Below, piece after piece: positions 17,725 to 30,169 of a DNA stretch of 64,000 bases; position 1 is the stretch's first letter, and the number at the start of each line of letters is the position of its first letter. The notes under the pieces are model-generated. The model ran no database searches. It saw nothing but the letters and a program-made list of their open reading frames with translations, and was not told the DNA's origin. The position numbers and the translations under genes were made by a program. The stretch covers positions 124,001 through 188,000 of the forward strand of contig SDUX01000008.1 of the NCBI GenBank assembly GCA_008729055.1, given 5' to 3'. This DNA comes from Pyropia haitanensis. Taxonomy: Eukaryota; Rhodophyta; Bangiophyceae; Bangiales; Bangiaceae.

Positions 17725-20700
17725 CTGCGGTGAGCCGCCACGGCGGGCACGCACCGCCGTGCCGGCGGCGCGGGGGCGCGACGGTCACGCCCGCGGGCGA
17801 CCGCCGCGCCCGCAGACCTCCGCGGCGGGTGCTCCCCGTCGGCGGGCACCCCCGCTGCCGAGCCGCCCCCCGTGGCGCCAGCCACCGCGCCGGCAGGCTC
17901 GGCCGGCACGCCCACGGGCCATGGCCGGCGCGCCCGCCGGCGGGTGCAGCCGCCGCCCCCGCCGCTGCCGTCACCGCCGCATGCCGCACACGGCGGCAAC
18001 CGGTCGTGGGGTGGCGGCGCCGGCGGCGCCGTCGCGGCTGCCCCCACCCCTCCCCCGACGGGCAACTGGCGGCGCCCGCCGTCGCGGTCGTCACCGCAGC
18101 CGCCGCCGCCGCCGTCGCCACCGCTGCAGCCGCCGCCGCTGCCGTCGCCACAGCGGCCCTCACCGCGGCCGTCACAGCCGCCGTTGGCGCCCACCGCCGC
18201 TGCCGCCGCCGCCGGCCGTGGCCGCCGCCGCCGGCCCGCCCACAACCCCGCCGTCGTCGCGAGCGCCTCACCGGCGGGCGCCGCCGCGTCCGCCGCCGCG
18301 GCGGCGCCAAACGGCCACGCCGCCGCCGGCTCGGCCGCGGGCGCGTCCCGGACGCGCCGCCGCCGCCGCTGGCCGCCCGCCCCCGCCGCCGGCCGCGTCG
18401 CCACAAGTCTCGCCTGCCGGCACGCGGTGGCGCCCGCCGCCATGGCCGTGGCGGTCGCGGTGGTTGTTGCCGCGCGCATCGCGTCGCGACGTGGCAGCGG
18501 CGGCGGCAGGGCGCACCGACGGGCAGTGCCGACGGGGTGCGCGGCGGCGGTGCGTCGCCCCCCCCCCCGGCCCCCCCCCCCAGCCCGACCACGTCGCGCC
18601 CCTCCCCGCGGCCGGTGATGGTCACCACTAGGGAATGGCCGCCGTGTGACGCCCGCCCCGCCACCGGCGTTCCCACACGTCCGCGCCGTGCGGCGGTGGG
18701 ACCGTGGGACACTCGCTTCCCACTCCCGCACCCCCCCCCCCCCCCGCCCCACGCGTTGCCCTCCCCCTCTCGCCGCCGCCAACGCGCGCCGCCGCCAACG
18801 TCACGCCGCCGCGTCGTACGCCACACCCGCGGCCGGCGTGCACGCGGCCGTCGCTGTCACCGTCGGTCCTCTCCCGGCCGCCCCCCTCCCCCGCCAACGC
18901 AGCAGGTGTCGGCGTGCCGGCCACCCGCCGCGCGCGGCGCTTCACGGCCGCCGCGGCGTGCGCGGCGTCGGACGGCGTCGGCGGCCGCGTGGCGCACCGA
19001 CTCCCACCCCCGCCCCCCCACCGCCACCGCCGCGCGTGCGTGCGAGGTGTGCGCCGAGCGGGTAGGCTAGGCCGGAGGGGGGGGGGGGGGGGTCAGCCGC
19101 CGGCCGGCCGGCAGCGCGCGCTACCCACGACGTGCGCGGTATAGCGGTGCGGGGGGCCGCGGGTCGCGGCGGCGAGCCGCACACCGGTCCTCCCCCCCCA
19201 CACGCCGCCCCCCGCACAACCAACGTCGTGCCAATCGCGTCCCGGCCGCGGGCGGCGCGCGGACCCCCCACGCGGGTCGGCAGCCGTGAATCCACTCGGA
19301 CTGGCGGCCGCCGCCACAGCGCTGCCGCAGCGGCCGGTGACAGCGACACGTTGACACACTGGCCCACCGCAGCCGCCGCCCGTGTGGGGGCCAAAACTGT
19401 AGGCGTAGACACGCTGCCGTCACGCGCACGTCCCCCCCCCCAACCCCACCCACTCACCTACGCGAGCACAGGGGGCCACAATCCCAAGAGCGGTGGGGGT
19501 GGCGGCCCCTCCTTCCCAGTGAAGGTGTGAGGTTCACCCAACCCCCTCCCGGCCCTCCACCCAGTGAGGCAAACAGCTCGCTGGGGCGCCCCCACCCCAG
19601 CGACGTGCCAACGGCAGCCGCCAACCGCGCGCCCTGTTGGGCCGATGCGACACGCGAGACCGGGACACACGGGCCCGGGACCCCCGCTGCGCCATCCCCA
19701 CAGCACCCCCCACTGCCACTTTGGCGGCGGGTTTTTTCTTCCGCCTTCCCACCGCCGCCGGCCAACTATTCGACGTCTCCCTGTGCGTCACGTCCAATGG
19801 GCGGCCACCATGGACAGGATGGGCCGGCCCCGAGGCGCTCGATGTGCGTCGCGACGCTGCATCGCGTTGCGACCCGCCGGGGGCGGCACGTGGAGAGGGG
19901 GGAGGGGGCGCCGGCGGGGGTCGCCGCCGGAGGAGTGGCCTCCGCAGCAGGGCGCCCTTACACGGGTCGACCAAGGACACGAATCACCGCGCGCGTGGGG
20001 GGGGGGGGGGCACCGCCGGCGGGTGGCACAGAAGACCCAGGACCCCCCCAAGAAGTGTGCGGACCGCGAGCAAACCAAGTCGTCCGGCAAGGAGCCGGAA
20101 GGCGCGGCGGCGTCTTCCACGCCGCCTCGCCGTCTGGGGCCTCCCCGGCCGCGCTCGCAACCGCCGCACCGTGTCGTAGGCTGCCGTCGTCGAGCCTCGA
20201 CGAAGAGAGGAATACGGGGTGCGTGGCGGCGGCGGCGGGATCCGCGAGGCAAGAGCATCAGTGCCATCGGCGGACCCCACGAACGGGGCGTGCAGCAAGA
20301 ACGGATCCCACTCTAGAGCCACCTCCACCCCCTTCCAGTAGCACGAAATCGGCCTTTACAGCACGGGTTCGTCGGCAACACTGTCATGTGACTGGCCAGA
20401 GCCGTACGCGAGAGTGTGAGAGAGGGGGTGGACACAGAAAGCTCCGGGTGTGGCGACGGCTGCCCCCTCTGCTCTGACTGTTCTGGTTTTCAGTAAAAAA
20501 GAAAGGGCAGAGCTGTCGGCGGCAGCTCCGCAATCCCACCCGTCGGCGGACCGCTGCGACTGTCGGACATCTAGCGTCTGTGCGCGGCGGCTGGCTGGCG
20601 GCAGCCCGCGTTGAACCCAGTAAGGAGCGTTAACCAATCAGCGCAGCAGGGTCGTGACGGTCGGATCAGGTTCACGTCGTTGGGAGGCGGCTACCAAGGG

Positions 20701-21835
20701 GGCGCCGTGCGACTCTGAACCGCGACCTGTGCTATCAACCACTGCGCTCGCTGGGATGGGAGGTGGAGCAACCTCCCCCCGCGGGGGGGTTTCGATATCA
20801 TCCGATGGGGGGCGGGATTGTCCGCGAGGGTCCTTCCTTGGTCGTGGCCGGGGTCCGACTTCCGACAGTGACCGCGCCCGACTCGCGACGTCATTTCGTC
20901 GACGTGCCGTGACACGACCACCAAGTACGACCAGCTAACTATTTCGTGGTCGCGTACTGTGACGATGTTGACACGTGTGAATTACAGCCATTGGGCCATC
21001 ACCCGACCGTTTCCCACTGTCGGCACGTGGGAGCGAACAACGCGCACATGGGCAAAGCGTCGCGTCGGTCGCTGGGCGTGGCCTGGCGGCGGCCGTCCGG
21101 CGTGGGACGGCAAACGATCGCGTGCGCGGGGCGATGACGAGGTTGTGCGTGTCCGTCTTGTCCGTCCAAGCCGCCTTTTTTTTATAGCTGGCCGATGTGC
21201 TTTGAAGACAGTGCCATCGCGCCGCTGACACAACCTGACTCTCTCAGGAGGAAGAAAAAGAGAGGACAGCAGGAGACGGATAGTCGGCAAGCTACACCGC
21301 CACCCCGTTCCCCCCCTCTCGCCAACCAGCATCAGCCCCACCCTCCGCCCTCCCCCCGCCGCAACGCCTGCCAGCCACCCAATCTGGTTGGCCGCCCGCC
21401 AACTAGGCTGCCTGCCAGCAAGGCCGCCCCCCCGCCACGCGCGTGGCCGCCGCGGCGGCCGCCTCAAACGGCCGTCCCATCCTCCCCTGTCGGCGCCTCC
21501 CACACTGGGCGCGGGGGCCGCCTGCCGCGACGGCGCGCCGCATTCGAAAAGCGGACGGGAAGGGTCAGGGGGAAGGGAAGGGCCGGTCGCCAGGGACCAC
21601 GCGCGACGCCGACAGGGTTGAGGGGGGGGGGCAGTGCGGGCCGCGGTGACCGCGTCGACGAGCCATCACCCGCGGGGAAGGGCGCAGCGGCTGCGACGAG
21701 GGAGGCGGTGGCGGCGGCAGCGGTGACAGCGGCTGTGGCGGGGGGGGTGTGGCCGTCCGGCAAAGCCACCGCCGTAGCAGCCGCCGTTGCGTAGGCAGTG
21801 ACCCCTCAAGCACCCCCCCCCCCCCAAAAGCTCGC
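17725..21835. other. Long GC-rich spacer upstream of the Hint gene
   Basis: About 4 kb. 17725-19100 is CGG/CCG low complexity on either strand and may contain the first exon of the Hint gene. 19100-20340 has long open frames without recognisable motifs. 20340-21230 is markedly less GC-rich and frame-poor, and holds a short palindrome of C and G runs near 20770-20788. I can support no gene here. Confidence 0.4.
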
Positions 21836-24318
21836 CTAGGACGCCTTCCCCCTGCTGCCCGTACCCGCCTCCTCGGCAGCAATCGCGGCGCGGTAGTGCG
21901 CGAGTACCTCCCGCGCGCGCTCCCGGTCCCGCTCCACCCCCCGCCCCGAGTGGTAGCACCGGGCGAGCACGCCGAGCGCGGGCGCGTTGCCCGCTGCGGC
22001 GGCGCGGCGGAGCCACCGCACGCCCCGCGCGTCGTCGCGGGGCGTGCCAATGCCGCGAAGCAGCGCCATTGCCCACGCGGTCATGGCGGGCGGGTGGCCG
22101 CCGCGTGCGGCGCGCGCGTACCACACCGCCGCCGCCGCGGCGTCACGGCGGCTGGGCGGGCGCCCCGCCCCCGTGCCGCGGTCGCGGTCGGTGGCGGCGG
22201 CCGCGTCCAGCCGGTAGTCGCCGTCGTCGGCGGCCGACCCGCCCGACAGCGCCCAGCCCAGGTTGTACGCGCCCACGACGCAGCCGCCCTCGGCGGCGGT
22301 GCGGAACCAGCGGCGCGCCTTGGACGGGTCCCGGCGGGTGCCTTCCCCCGTCATGTAGCAGACGCCCAGCGCCGTCGCGGCGGGCGCGTGGCCCGCCGTC
22401 GCGGCCGCGTGGTACAGCTCCGCCGCCCGCCGCGCGTCGCGGGGCACCCCCGCCCCCGCCGCGGTCGCGTCGGCGAGCGCAGCGGTCGCGGCGGGGAGGC
22501 CAGCCGCCGACGCGGCGGCGTAGTGGGCGGCCGCCGCCGCCGCGTCGGCGGCGAGGACACCCGGCAGGCCCGCAGCGGCGGCGTGGCCGAGGTGCAGCGC
22601 CGCGGGCGGGTGGCCCGCCGCGGCGGCGGCCGACAGCAACGCGACCGCCCGGCGGGGTTCCGTGCCGAGCAGCCGCGTGCCGAGCGCGTCGCGGGCGGGC
22701 GCGTAGCCACCGTCGGCGGCGAGCGTCAGGTAGTGGAGCGCCCGGTCGGGGTCCCGGCGGGGCACGCCGCGGCCCATTTCGTAGCACCGCGACAGGTCAT
22801 AGGCGGCGGCCGCGTCGAGCGTGCCGCCGTCGACGGCGCGCGCGAGGAGTAGCGTGGCCCGGCTCGCCGCCTCGGCCCGCTCCGCCCGCGGCGCCGATCG
22901 CGGAGGGGCGTGCGCAAAGAGGTACCGCGCGAGTGCGAGCAGCGCGTCGGGGTCGTCGGTCGCCGCCGCGGCGGTGAGGTCCGCAAGGACGGTGGGGGAG
23001 GGGGGGTCCCGGCGGCGGCCGCCGCCGCCACGGCCTCCACGACCGTCGCCGCGGCCGCCGCTGCGGCCGCCGCCGTTGCCGCTGCCGCCACTGCCGCCGC
23101 CGCTGCCGCCGCCGCCGACCATCAGCGGCGGCTGCGCGCCGCGGCGGCGGTGTGCCGCTTGCGCGCGCGTCGTGCAGCCGGCGGCCTCGTCGCCGCTTGT
23201 CGTTGGCGCCGACGAGTGAGGCGGAGGTGGTGACTGGGACGGCAGCCGCGAGCCGCCCACCAGCAGCGGGTCTTCCCCGCCTCCCACTCCGCGGTCGGTG
23301 GACGTGGCGGTCGCCGACGACACGAGGGAGGTCATCCCCACCGACCCGGTCCGGTAATTGACCAGCACCCCTTCGGCGGGAGGCTGCCGCTCCACGGGCA
23401 TGCTCGTCGCCCGCCGCGCCGCGCGGGACGCGCTCGTGCTGCCGCCGCCGCCGCCGCCACCGCCGCCGTTGCGGCCGCCGCCAACGTCGCGGCCGCCGCT
23501 TCGGCCTCGGCCGCTGCCGTCGCCGTCGCCACAGCCACCGTCCGCGCGCCGCCGCGACCGCCGCTTTGTCAGCGCCGCCGCGTCTCGGCTGGGCGGCGCC
23601 AGCACGCCCGACGGGTCGGCGGTGGAGGCGCACGACGAGCCGCCACCGTTGCCGTCCTCATCGCTGCCCAGCCACGGCGCCCAGCCGCTGTCCGAGCCGC
23701 CCCCCCGGCTGCTGCCGCTGCTGCTCCGCCAACGGCGCCGCCGCAGCCGCCGCCCGCCGTCGCTGTCGCTGCCGCTGTCACTACCGTCAACGCCGCGGCT
23801 GCCGCCGCCACGCCCGTGCCCGCCATCGCCGTCGCCGCCGCGCCCGGTCGCGCCCGGCCGCCGCACCGATGCGTCACGGCGGGTGCGGCGGGCGCCCCCC
23901 CCCCCGCCTCCTCGCGGCGGCTGCGCGTCCGCGAAGGCGGTGGCGGCGCGGCGGCCGCGACGCTCGCCTCCCGGGCTCGCTCGAGCCACGCCGCGCCCCG
24001 GCCGCGGCGCTCGGGGGTGGCCATCCCCCCCGTCCACCACGACGCGTCGCACCCGTCGCCGCCGCCGCCGCCGCCGCCGCCGCCGTCGCCGCCATCGCTG
24101 TCGGAAGACCAGCCGCCGAGGCCGCCGCCGCGGCCGCGGCGGGTGCTCCCTCCCCCCCCAGCCCGGGCGCGGCGGCGGTCACCCCCGCCGCTGGCGCCGC
24201 CGGCGGTGGGCGGGCTCGCCGGCGCGGCGCCACCCTTGGGCCGGCAGGGTCGGGAGGGCGCCACCAGCCCGCGCAGGCGGGCCAGCCGACCGGGCGGCTC
24301 GGCCGCGTCTCGGCCCAT
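21836..24318 (-). CDS. Sel1-repeat (SLR) protein with frame break in an 11-C run
   Basis: The C-terminal half holds about eight Sel1-like repeats, short alpha-alpha units of the TPR-like solenoid type. Examples are YDLSRCYEMGRGVPRRDPDR, ALGVCYMTGEGTRRDPSKAR, RWFRTAAEGGC and LARCYHSGRGVERDRERA. Such repeats mediate protein-protein contacts and are common in ER-associated degradation and signalling adaptors; no partner is evident. The N-terminal half is disordered, rich in Gly, Ser, Asp and Arg (GSDSGSDSDGGRR, WAPWLGSDEDGNGGGSS). The Sel1 frame starts no earlier than 24052, whereas a neighbouring frame starts at ATG 24318 (MGRDAAEPPGRLARLRGLV...) and reads sensibly until the run of 11 C at 23895-23905, where a one-base change joins the two. 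No signal peptide or membrane span is seen. Confidence 0.78.
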
Positions 24319-26086
24319 CGGAAAGGGGCCGCCGCGACAGCGTCAAGTGGGTGGGGGGGGGGGGGGGGGAGTGCAAGAGGGGGTGAGGGACGGGGTGGGG
24401 GATTGGAAAAAAGGGACACAGAACCCCGCTGCGGAGGTATGCGCGCGCAGAGGGTGAGGTAGGCCACGAGTGGTGTTGGACGTGGTCGGAGGGGGGAGCA
24501 GGCACGCGCGAAGGGGTCACCAGCAGCGGGTGCGCCGGCAACCACGAAAACCCAAAGCCAACCGCGCAAGGTGAAGAGGGGGGGGGGGGGGGGGGCGAGA
24601 AGGGATGTGCGACCCACCCCCGCGTCCGTCCTCCAGCACACAAAGCCAACCGCCACGACGCGGGCCGTCGGATGAGGGTGCAAGGCGAGGGTACGTCCCT
24701 GCCGCGGCGGTGGCCCGGGGCGGGGGCGGCAGCCAGATGGGGCACGGGCGGCTGCGCGCAGGCCAGCGCGCGCAGAGTGCCCCACCACCCGCGGTGCGCG
24801 GGCGCGACAACCCCCGCGAGCGTTGGGCGCCAAGCGCGCCAGGCGGGCACGCGCCGCCCACCCCCCACCCGCCCCAGTTCTTGCGTTCCCCACCGCGGCC
24901 GCCCCCGTCCCCCAGCGGTGCCGCACCGCTGGCCGCGGCGTGACACCCGCCGACGTGGGTGCAACAGAGAGAGAGAGGGGGAGAGGGCGGGCTGCTGTCT
25001 CTCTGTACGGGGGCACCCAGCCGCCGAACACCAAACGTGCCCTTCCCCACCCCCCCCTCCCCCCTTCCCTGTGCGGTTGGCGAGGGACAGACTAACATTA
25101 AAAGAAAAAGCTGGCCGGCGGGGTGTGCGCACCCACTGGCCGTCGCCGCCGCACTGCCGACAGGGGCACACTCAAACCCCCCACCCTCACGGACGTCGCC
25201 AGAGGAGGGTAGCGTAGCGGACTGGGGAGAAAGGTGGGGTGGCACACCCGGTGGGGTCCCCTCACCCACTCCTGCGGCGTGTGGGTGGATGGCGTGTGCA
25301 CCCACCACCCCTCCCTCCACGGGCCTCTGCGATGGCCCAGGCGTCCCTGCCACGCTTCTCCCTGAGCGGTCCCCTCCCGCACGCGTCCCCGAGGCACCCC
25401 CGCCTGGGCCCCGATGGGGCGCAGCTGGCCCGGGGGGGGGTCCACGTTGCAGTCTGCAGCGTCACGCTGCGACGGTCGCCGCGCGGCGGCGGCCGACGCG
25501 TGGGAGGGGGGGGCCTGGCAAGAATCCGCCGCCCAGCACCCTGCCACTCGCCTGGATTATTGTACATGTACACGCGGTGCGCACGCGCCGCCGGCGTCGG
25601 CGCCCGTCGAGCCGCGGCCGGGCGGCGGCGTGGCGCGCGCCCGCGCAGCCTCGGCCGCCGCCGCCACCCACCGATGAGGAAAGCTGATTGGCAGTCGCCA
25701 AAGCGCGACGGGACGTACGTAGTAGGTGGCCCGGCGGGAGTCACGGTGGCGCCGCGTCGGCGCGGCCGCCGCCGCGCGGGTCGAGTCCGCCCCCCGCCTG
25801 GCGCCAGCTCGTGAGCGTGGCGGCTGTCGGCAGGTGTTGGCAGCCCAACTTGGGCTTGAAGGAGTGGCGGACGGCGGCCACTCCCCGAGCGTGGGGGGGG
25901 CAGCGCACTCGCCTCCCCCCGCTGGTCGGCGACGCGAACGCGGGCGCGCGCGCGCGGCGCCGCCTTGCGACGGCCGCAGCCCGGCACGCGGACCGATTGG
26001 GTGACGGCGGTCGTCGCGCGGGAAAGTGCTGCACACCACAGCCACTCCCCCTTCCCTCGGTCCCCGCCCCGCCCCGCCGCCCGCCG
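24319..26086. other. Gene-poor GC-rich spacer
   Basis: About 1.8 kb between the Sel1 gene start and the first inverted-repeat element. It has G/C runs (for example 24352-24370 and 24577-24595) and a purine microsatellite (about 24968-24985). An 11-base palindrome gtacatgtac-type motif lies near 25563. No frame shows recognisable protein content. Confidence 0.4.
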
Positions 26087-27480
26087 CGCAGTGGGGCCAT
26101 CGGCCAGTACCTTAGGATCCCAAGATGTGCGTGCATGCACGTGTTTTCGCCAGTTTCAGGCCTCTGGGGACGCCGACGGCCGTGCATTTCACCTCCAATC
26201 TCTGCACGCAGATGCACGTATTGTGCTCGAGAGCGTTGCAACAGCAGGCAATTGCGTTCACAGACGCACGTGTTTTCGGCAGAACGCACCATTTTCCATG
26301 CGCGATGCGGCACTGTGCAAAGTCGACAATGCCGAGCTCGACACCCAGCTGGCGCGTTTCGACACGCTTTCACATGCGCATGTTGACACGTCGTTGTGCG
26401 ATCACCTGTGCACATGTCGCTTCTCACACCGCACTGTGCCCCCACGTACATCCTCCCCACTTTCACCTTGGTACAGCTACGAGCACATCTTCTACCGTGG
26501 CGGGGACCGTGATAGCGGGCGGGCTCCATGCGCTTGGTGTATACGGGGACTACGTGCGGATGGCGGAGCGTGGCCGGTCGGGCGGTGACTAAGTGCTGCC
26601 GCCGGCCGCCCTCCCCGGCGAGGGGCATACCGTGGCCGTCGTTACAGGTCGCAGCAGATGAACGAGGCGCGTGCCGTCCTCCCCACCGCCGCGGTCGACG
26701 GCTGAGCGGTGTACGGGGAAAGGGGGCAGGATGTGGGGGGGGGGGAAGGGGGGGGGGGGGGGCAAAGGGGTGTTCCCACCACACCCGCACACCGACACAC
26801 GGCTTCGGGCGCGCGGCGACGATGGTGCAGGGGGGGGGGGGAGGGGGGATGCGCATGGGGTGGAAACGGGTGCGCCGTCGATGCGCGCAATGTGACACAC
26901 GGCGTCGGTAACGTGCAGCGCCGGCGCCGGTCGCGACCGTTCGAGCCCAAGTGCGGTGTGGTGCGCGGCACAGAGCCCGCGGCGGGCCATGACACGGCGT
27001 CGGTCCGTGCACGTCTGCGTGGTACGGTTGAGGATGATTCGTGCGGTGTCGGGCATGCGCGCAGTTACGGAGTGCAACACGTTGTCGCAGCGATCACGAA
27101 TTCACGAAATGGTGGCACTCCGGTGCAGTTCTTCTGTGTGTACATGTATGGATATGTTGCCTGTGACATCAGTGTTTCACTGGTGGGCGTGCAGCGGTCG
27201 ACAGATGTCCTGCAAAACCCTGCACGACAAAATTGCATCTTAGCCGGACGACATGGGTCAGCTTCAGTTTTTATACGAGAAGATGGGCCGTGATGAGCTG
27301 GTGACAGACGTGGTGAAGGCAACACGCCCAGCGCGCAAGCCTTGGCGCTACGGCGTGAATGTACGTGTGTGCAGTGCATATCGGCCTCCAGAGGCCCCAC
27401 GGGCCACCTTGCACGACTCGACACGTCCAATTTGCTGTGCATCCCGCGATTCTAAGGTACTCGCCGGTGGCCCCACTGCG
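26087..27480. mobile_element. Inverted-repeat-bounded element, about 1.4 kb, non-autonomous DNA transposon candidate
   Basis: The left end 26087-26118 and the reverse complement of the right end 27449-27480 match in 29 of 32 bases, beginning CGCAGTGGGGCCA and including AGTACCTTAG. A weaker correspondence continues inward (GGCCTCTGG on both sides). The interior is AT-richer than its surroundings and holds two copies of cacgtgttttcg (about 26139 and 26266). No transposase domain is recognisable; a short plus-strand frame begins at 27253 (MGQLQFLYEKMGRDELVTD). Target-site duplications are unclear in the CCG-rich flanks. It may be an internally deleted hAT-like element; superfamily unproven. Confidence 0.5.
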
Positions 27481-29690
27481 CCGCCACCACAGCGGCCGCG
27501 ACGAGTCCGACACCGCGAGCGCGGGCGTGGTCGCGACCCCAGAGGCTGAAAGGGCCACGGCGGGGGGGGTCGGCCGGCGGAGAGGTGATGAGGACGCGCC
27601 CCGCGCCGCGTGGCAGGCGCTGGCGCGGCGGCGGCGGCGCGCACGTCCACCAAGGTGGCACGCCCCCCCGGGTGGCCGCGCCACGGCCAGCGGTCCAACG
27701 GTCGCTGGTGTTGGATCCGAGTACAGTCCGTATTCGACTATGTGCGGCTTGATTATATGACCCCCCTCACTTAACCGAGCCGCACATCGCACGAGATCCG
27801 TCCTCAGGTTGACAGAAATGTTCCGCGACAAAACCCAACGCATATTTGAGTCGACAAATGCGCGCGCTGTTACGAAGTCCATCCGAGCAATACGGCAGCG
27901 ACAAACAGGGTGCGGCCGCGTCGTCCGCTGCGCCGCCACCCGCAACATCACCTGCTACTGTACATACATGTACCCGCCGGCGTTCGCCGCAATCTATTTC
28001 GGGGTGCTTCCCTGACGCTTCATCATCCCACCACCCCCACGATACTGTGACAGATATCACCAGTTGTCCCCCTGTTCGGCCTTGCCAATTGGCTGCGCTG
28101 CGTCGGTGGCTGGCTGCTGAGGACGATGTGGAGGCCATAGACGAAACGGTGGATATGGTACTGGGTGGGGAAGATGACGGGGAATAAAATGTATACATTT
28201 TTTTTTCTCTGGAACGGTTCTTTGCTGGGGTGCAGCAATCTCTCTTCTCTTTCCCTGTCGCCGCCTCCCCCTCCGCCATCAGGCACTTGGTCGGAACGCA
28301 AGGTAGCTCGCTTTCCAGCAGCCCCGCAGTGAAAGGCAGTCCTTGGCTTGCAAAAACAAGTAATGTATTTCTTTGTACAGGTGACCCGAACAGTTGTGTA
28401 CGCGTGGCGTACAGTGATGAATTTCAGTGGGCTACTTGTACACATGGACCTGTCATATAACCGCGTACACACTGTAGCGCGAGGCGGGCTGCTCGCCGCC
28501 CGTCGGCAACGCTGCCCGTCGCCGCTGGCGAGGCGGTTCTCCGCCGCCAGCGGCGCCGTCGACGGGGGGGACCTCTGTCGAGCCAGACCGTCCCCCGGGG
28601 GAGGGCGTGGCCTCGTTCGTTGCTGCGCCGTCGCGGTGGGTCGGGGCCAGGAGCGCGCGCGCGGCATCGCCACCCCGTGCGGATGGCGCAGACACACCTG
28701 CGCCGCGACCAGCCGTCCTCTGCATGCCAAAGGTGAGAGGAATGACCCGTCGCCACCAGCTCCAGGCTATCTGCACCACCACCATCGTCGCCGGGCTGCG
28801 GCGCTCACGGGGTGTCGCGGGCAATGTGATGGGGGGCAGACGACGGTACAGCGGGTCAGACCTCCCGCAGTGTACACCTAGTCTTTCATTGGTTGTTCTT
28901 GCGGGCGGCAGCCTCCTCGAGGTGGCCAGTGCGACGGAGGCTTCGTCGCAATGCTTCACTGTCTTCGGCCGTGTCGCTTTTTTATTGTGGGCGCGTGACG
29001 TGTGGTCTGCGGTGGCCGTGATGAGGGGGACGGTGGGGGATACGGGCGGGCCGGGAGAAGGGAGCCGTCCGACCGACGCGCTCACGCCGGCCGCGCGAGG
29101 GGGGTGCGGGCGGAGCGACGGCACCCGCCGGCGGGCTGCACGGGTGCGCGCGGTGGAACACCAACAGCAGAGACCAACAAAAAACAGGCGGGCGCCACGG
29201 CGGCGGCGCGGCCGCCGCCGGCCGCCGCCGGCCCTGCCGCGCCGGCGCCCGACGCCGGCGCCCCGCCCGCGGCGTGCGCCGGCGGCCGCGCCGCCGGCGA
29301 CGAGCGCGCTCTCGCCGTGCCCCCCAGTCACAGCGCGGCCGGGATGCACTGGACGTCAACCCCCCTCCCTCCCCCGCCCCCCCCCCCCCCTGCGCCACGA
29401 CCCCGACACGCCGCGCGGTCGCGGCGGGCAACTCACCGGCACTCCCCCCCCCGGCCCCTCCGCCCCTCCCCTGTTCACCTGTCTCCTGCGTGGGCGCCCC
29501 CGCAGACCCGCCCGCTTCCTCGGCCGAGCCACCTGTCCCCGGCGTCGGCCGCCGCGGCCGCCGCGACTGGAGCGTACTCCCACTCCGCGCCGAGACGGAC
29601 GACGTCACCGACGGCCCCGCTGCCGCCACCGGCGTCGCCGTCGCCACCGCCGCCGCCGACCGGGCGCCACCGCCGCCGCCGCCGCCGCCT

Positions 29691-29730
<40 letters not shown>

Positions 29731-30169
29731 GACCGCCGCCGCCGCTGCCGCCTGGCAGGCGCCCGTCCAGCACTCCCCCCCCGCTGGTCGCGGCGGTCAT
29801 GGCGGGCTCCCGCCCCGGCAAGGGCGTGGCGGTCTCACAAAAGAGGTTCCCGTCGAGCGTCGGGTCGGCGCTCGGGTCGACGCGTCCGCCGCTGGCACCA
29901 CCATGGTGCGATGCCACTGAGGAGGGTGCGCTTTTGTCCCCTCCGGTCCCCTCAGCTACGGTAAGACCAAATTTGTTCTTATCATCGCTCAGGGGACCAG
30001 ACACGTGGTCAGGGGACCGCGTGGGAATGTACGTGTCAACTCCAGGCCTCCAGGAGGGGTCGAGGACTGCCCTGTGAGAGGTCAACTTTGGGGGGCGGTC
30101 CCCTGACAAATTCATGAGCTGAGCGGTGCCAGACTTATGTGAATCCACTGATATAACCCCCCTCCAATG
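27481..30169. other. Gene-poor region with possible unresolved exons
   Basis: A plus-strand frame 27846-28187 ends with a plausible acidic C-terminus (ALRRWLAAEDDVEAIDETVD) just before TAA and an AATAAA signal at about 28184-28190, so it could be a last exon. On the minus strand, 28453-28732 follows a possible 3' splice site (GGCATGCAG) and reads as a varied Arg/Gly/Pro-rich tail, and 29270-29990 reads as a Gly/Thr/Ala-rich segment. These might be exons of one unknown gene. None has a recognisable domain. A perfect CCG repeat fills about 29676-29730. Direct copies of caggggacc occur near 29991 and 30011. Confidence 0.25.
27740..27787. repeat. 10-bp inverted repeat with 28-base loop
   Basis: Arms ATGTGCGGCT (27740-27749) and AGCCGCACAT (27778-27787) are perfect complements around a less GC-rich loop. 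It lies 260 bases beyond the right end of the 1.4-kb element. It could be a footprint or terminus of another small element, or a stem in a transcript. Confidence 0.45.

Noticed and set aside
28607..29920. A 437-codon plus-strand open frame
   Set aside because: It overlaps an equally open minus-strand frame, runs into poly-Pro/Arg from a CCG repeat, and has no recognisable domain.
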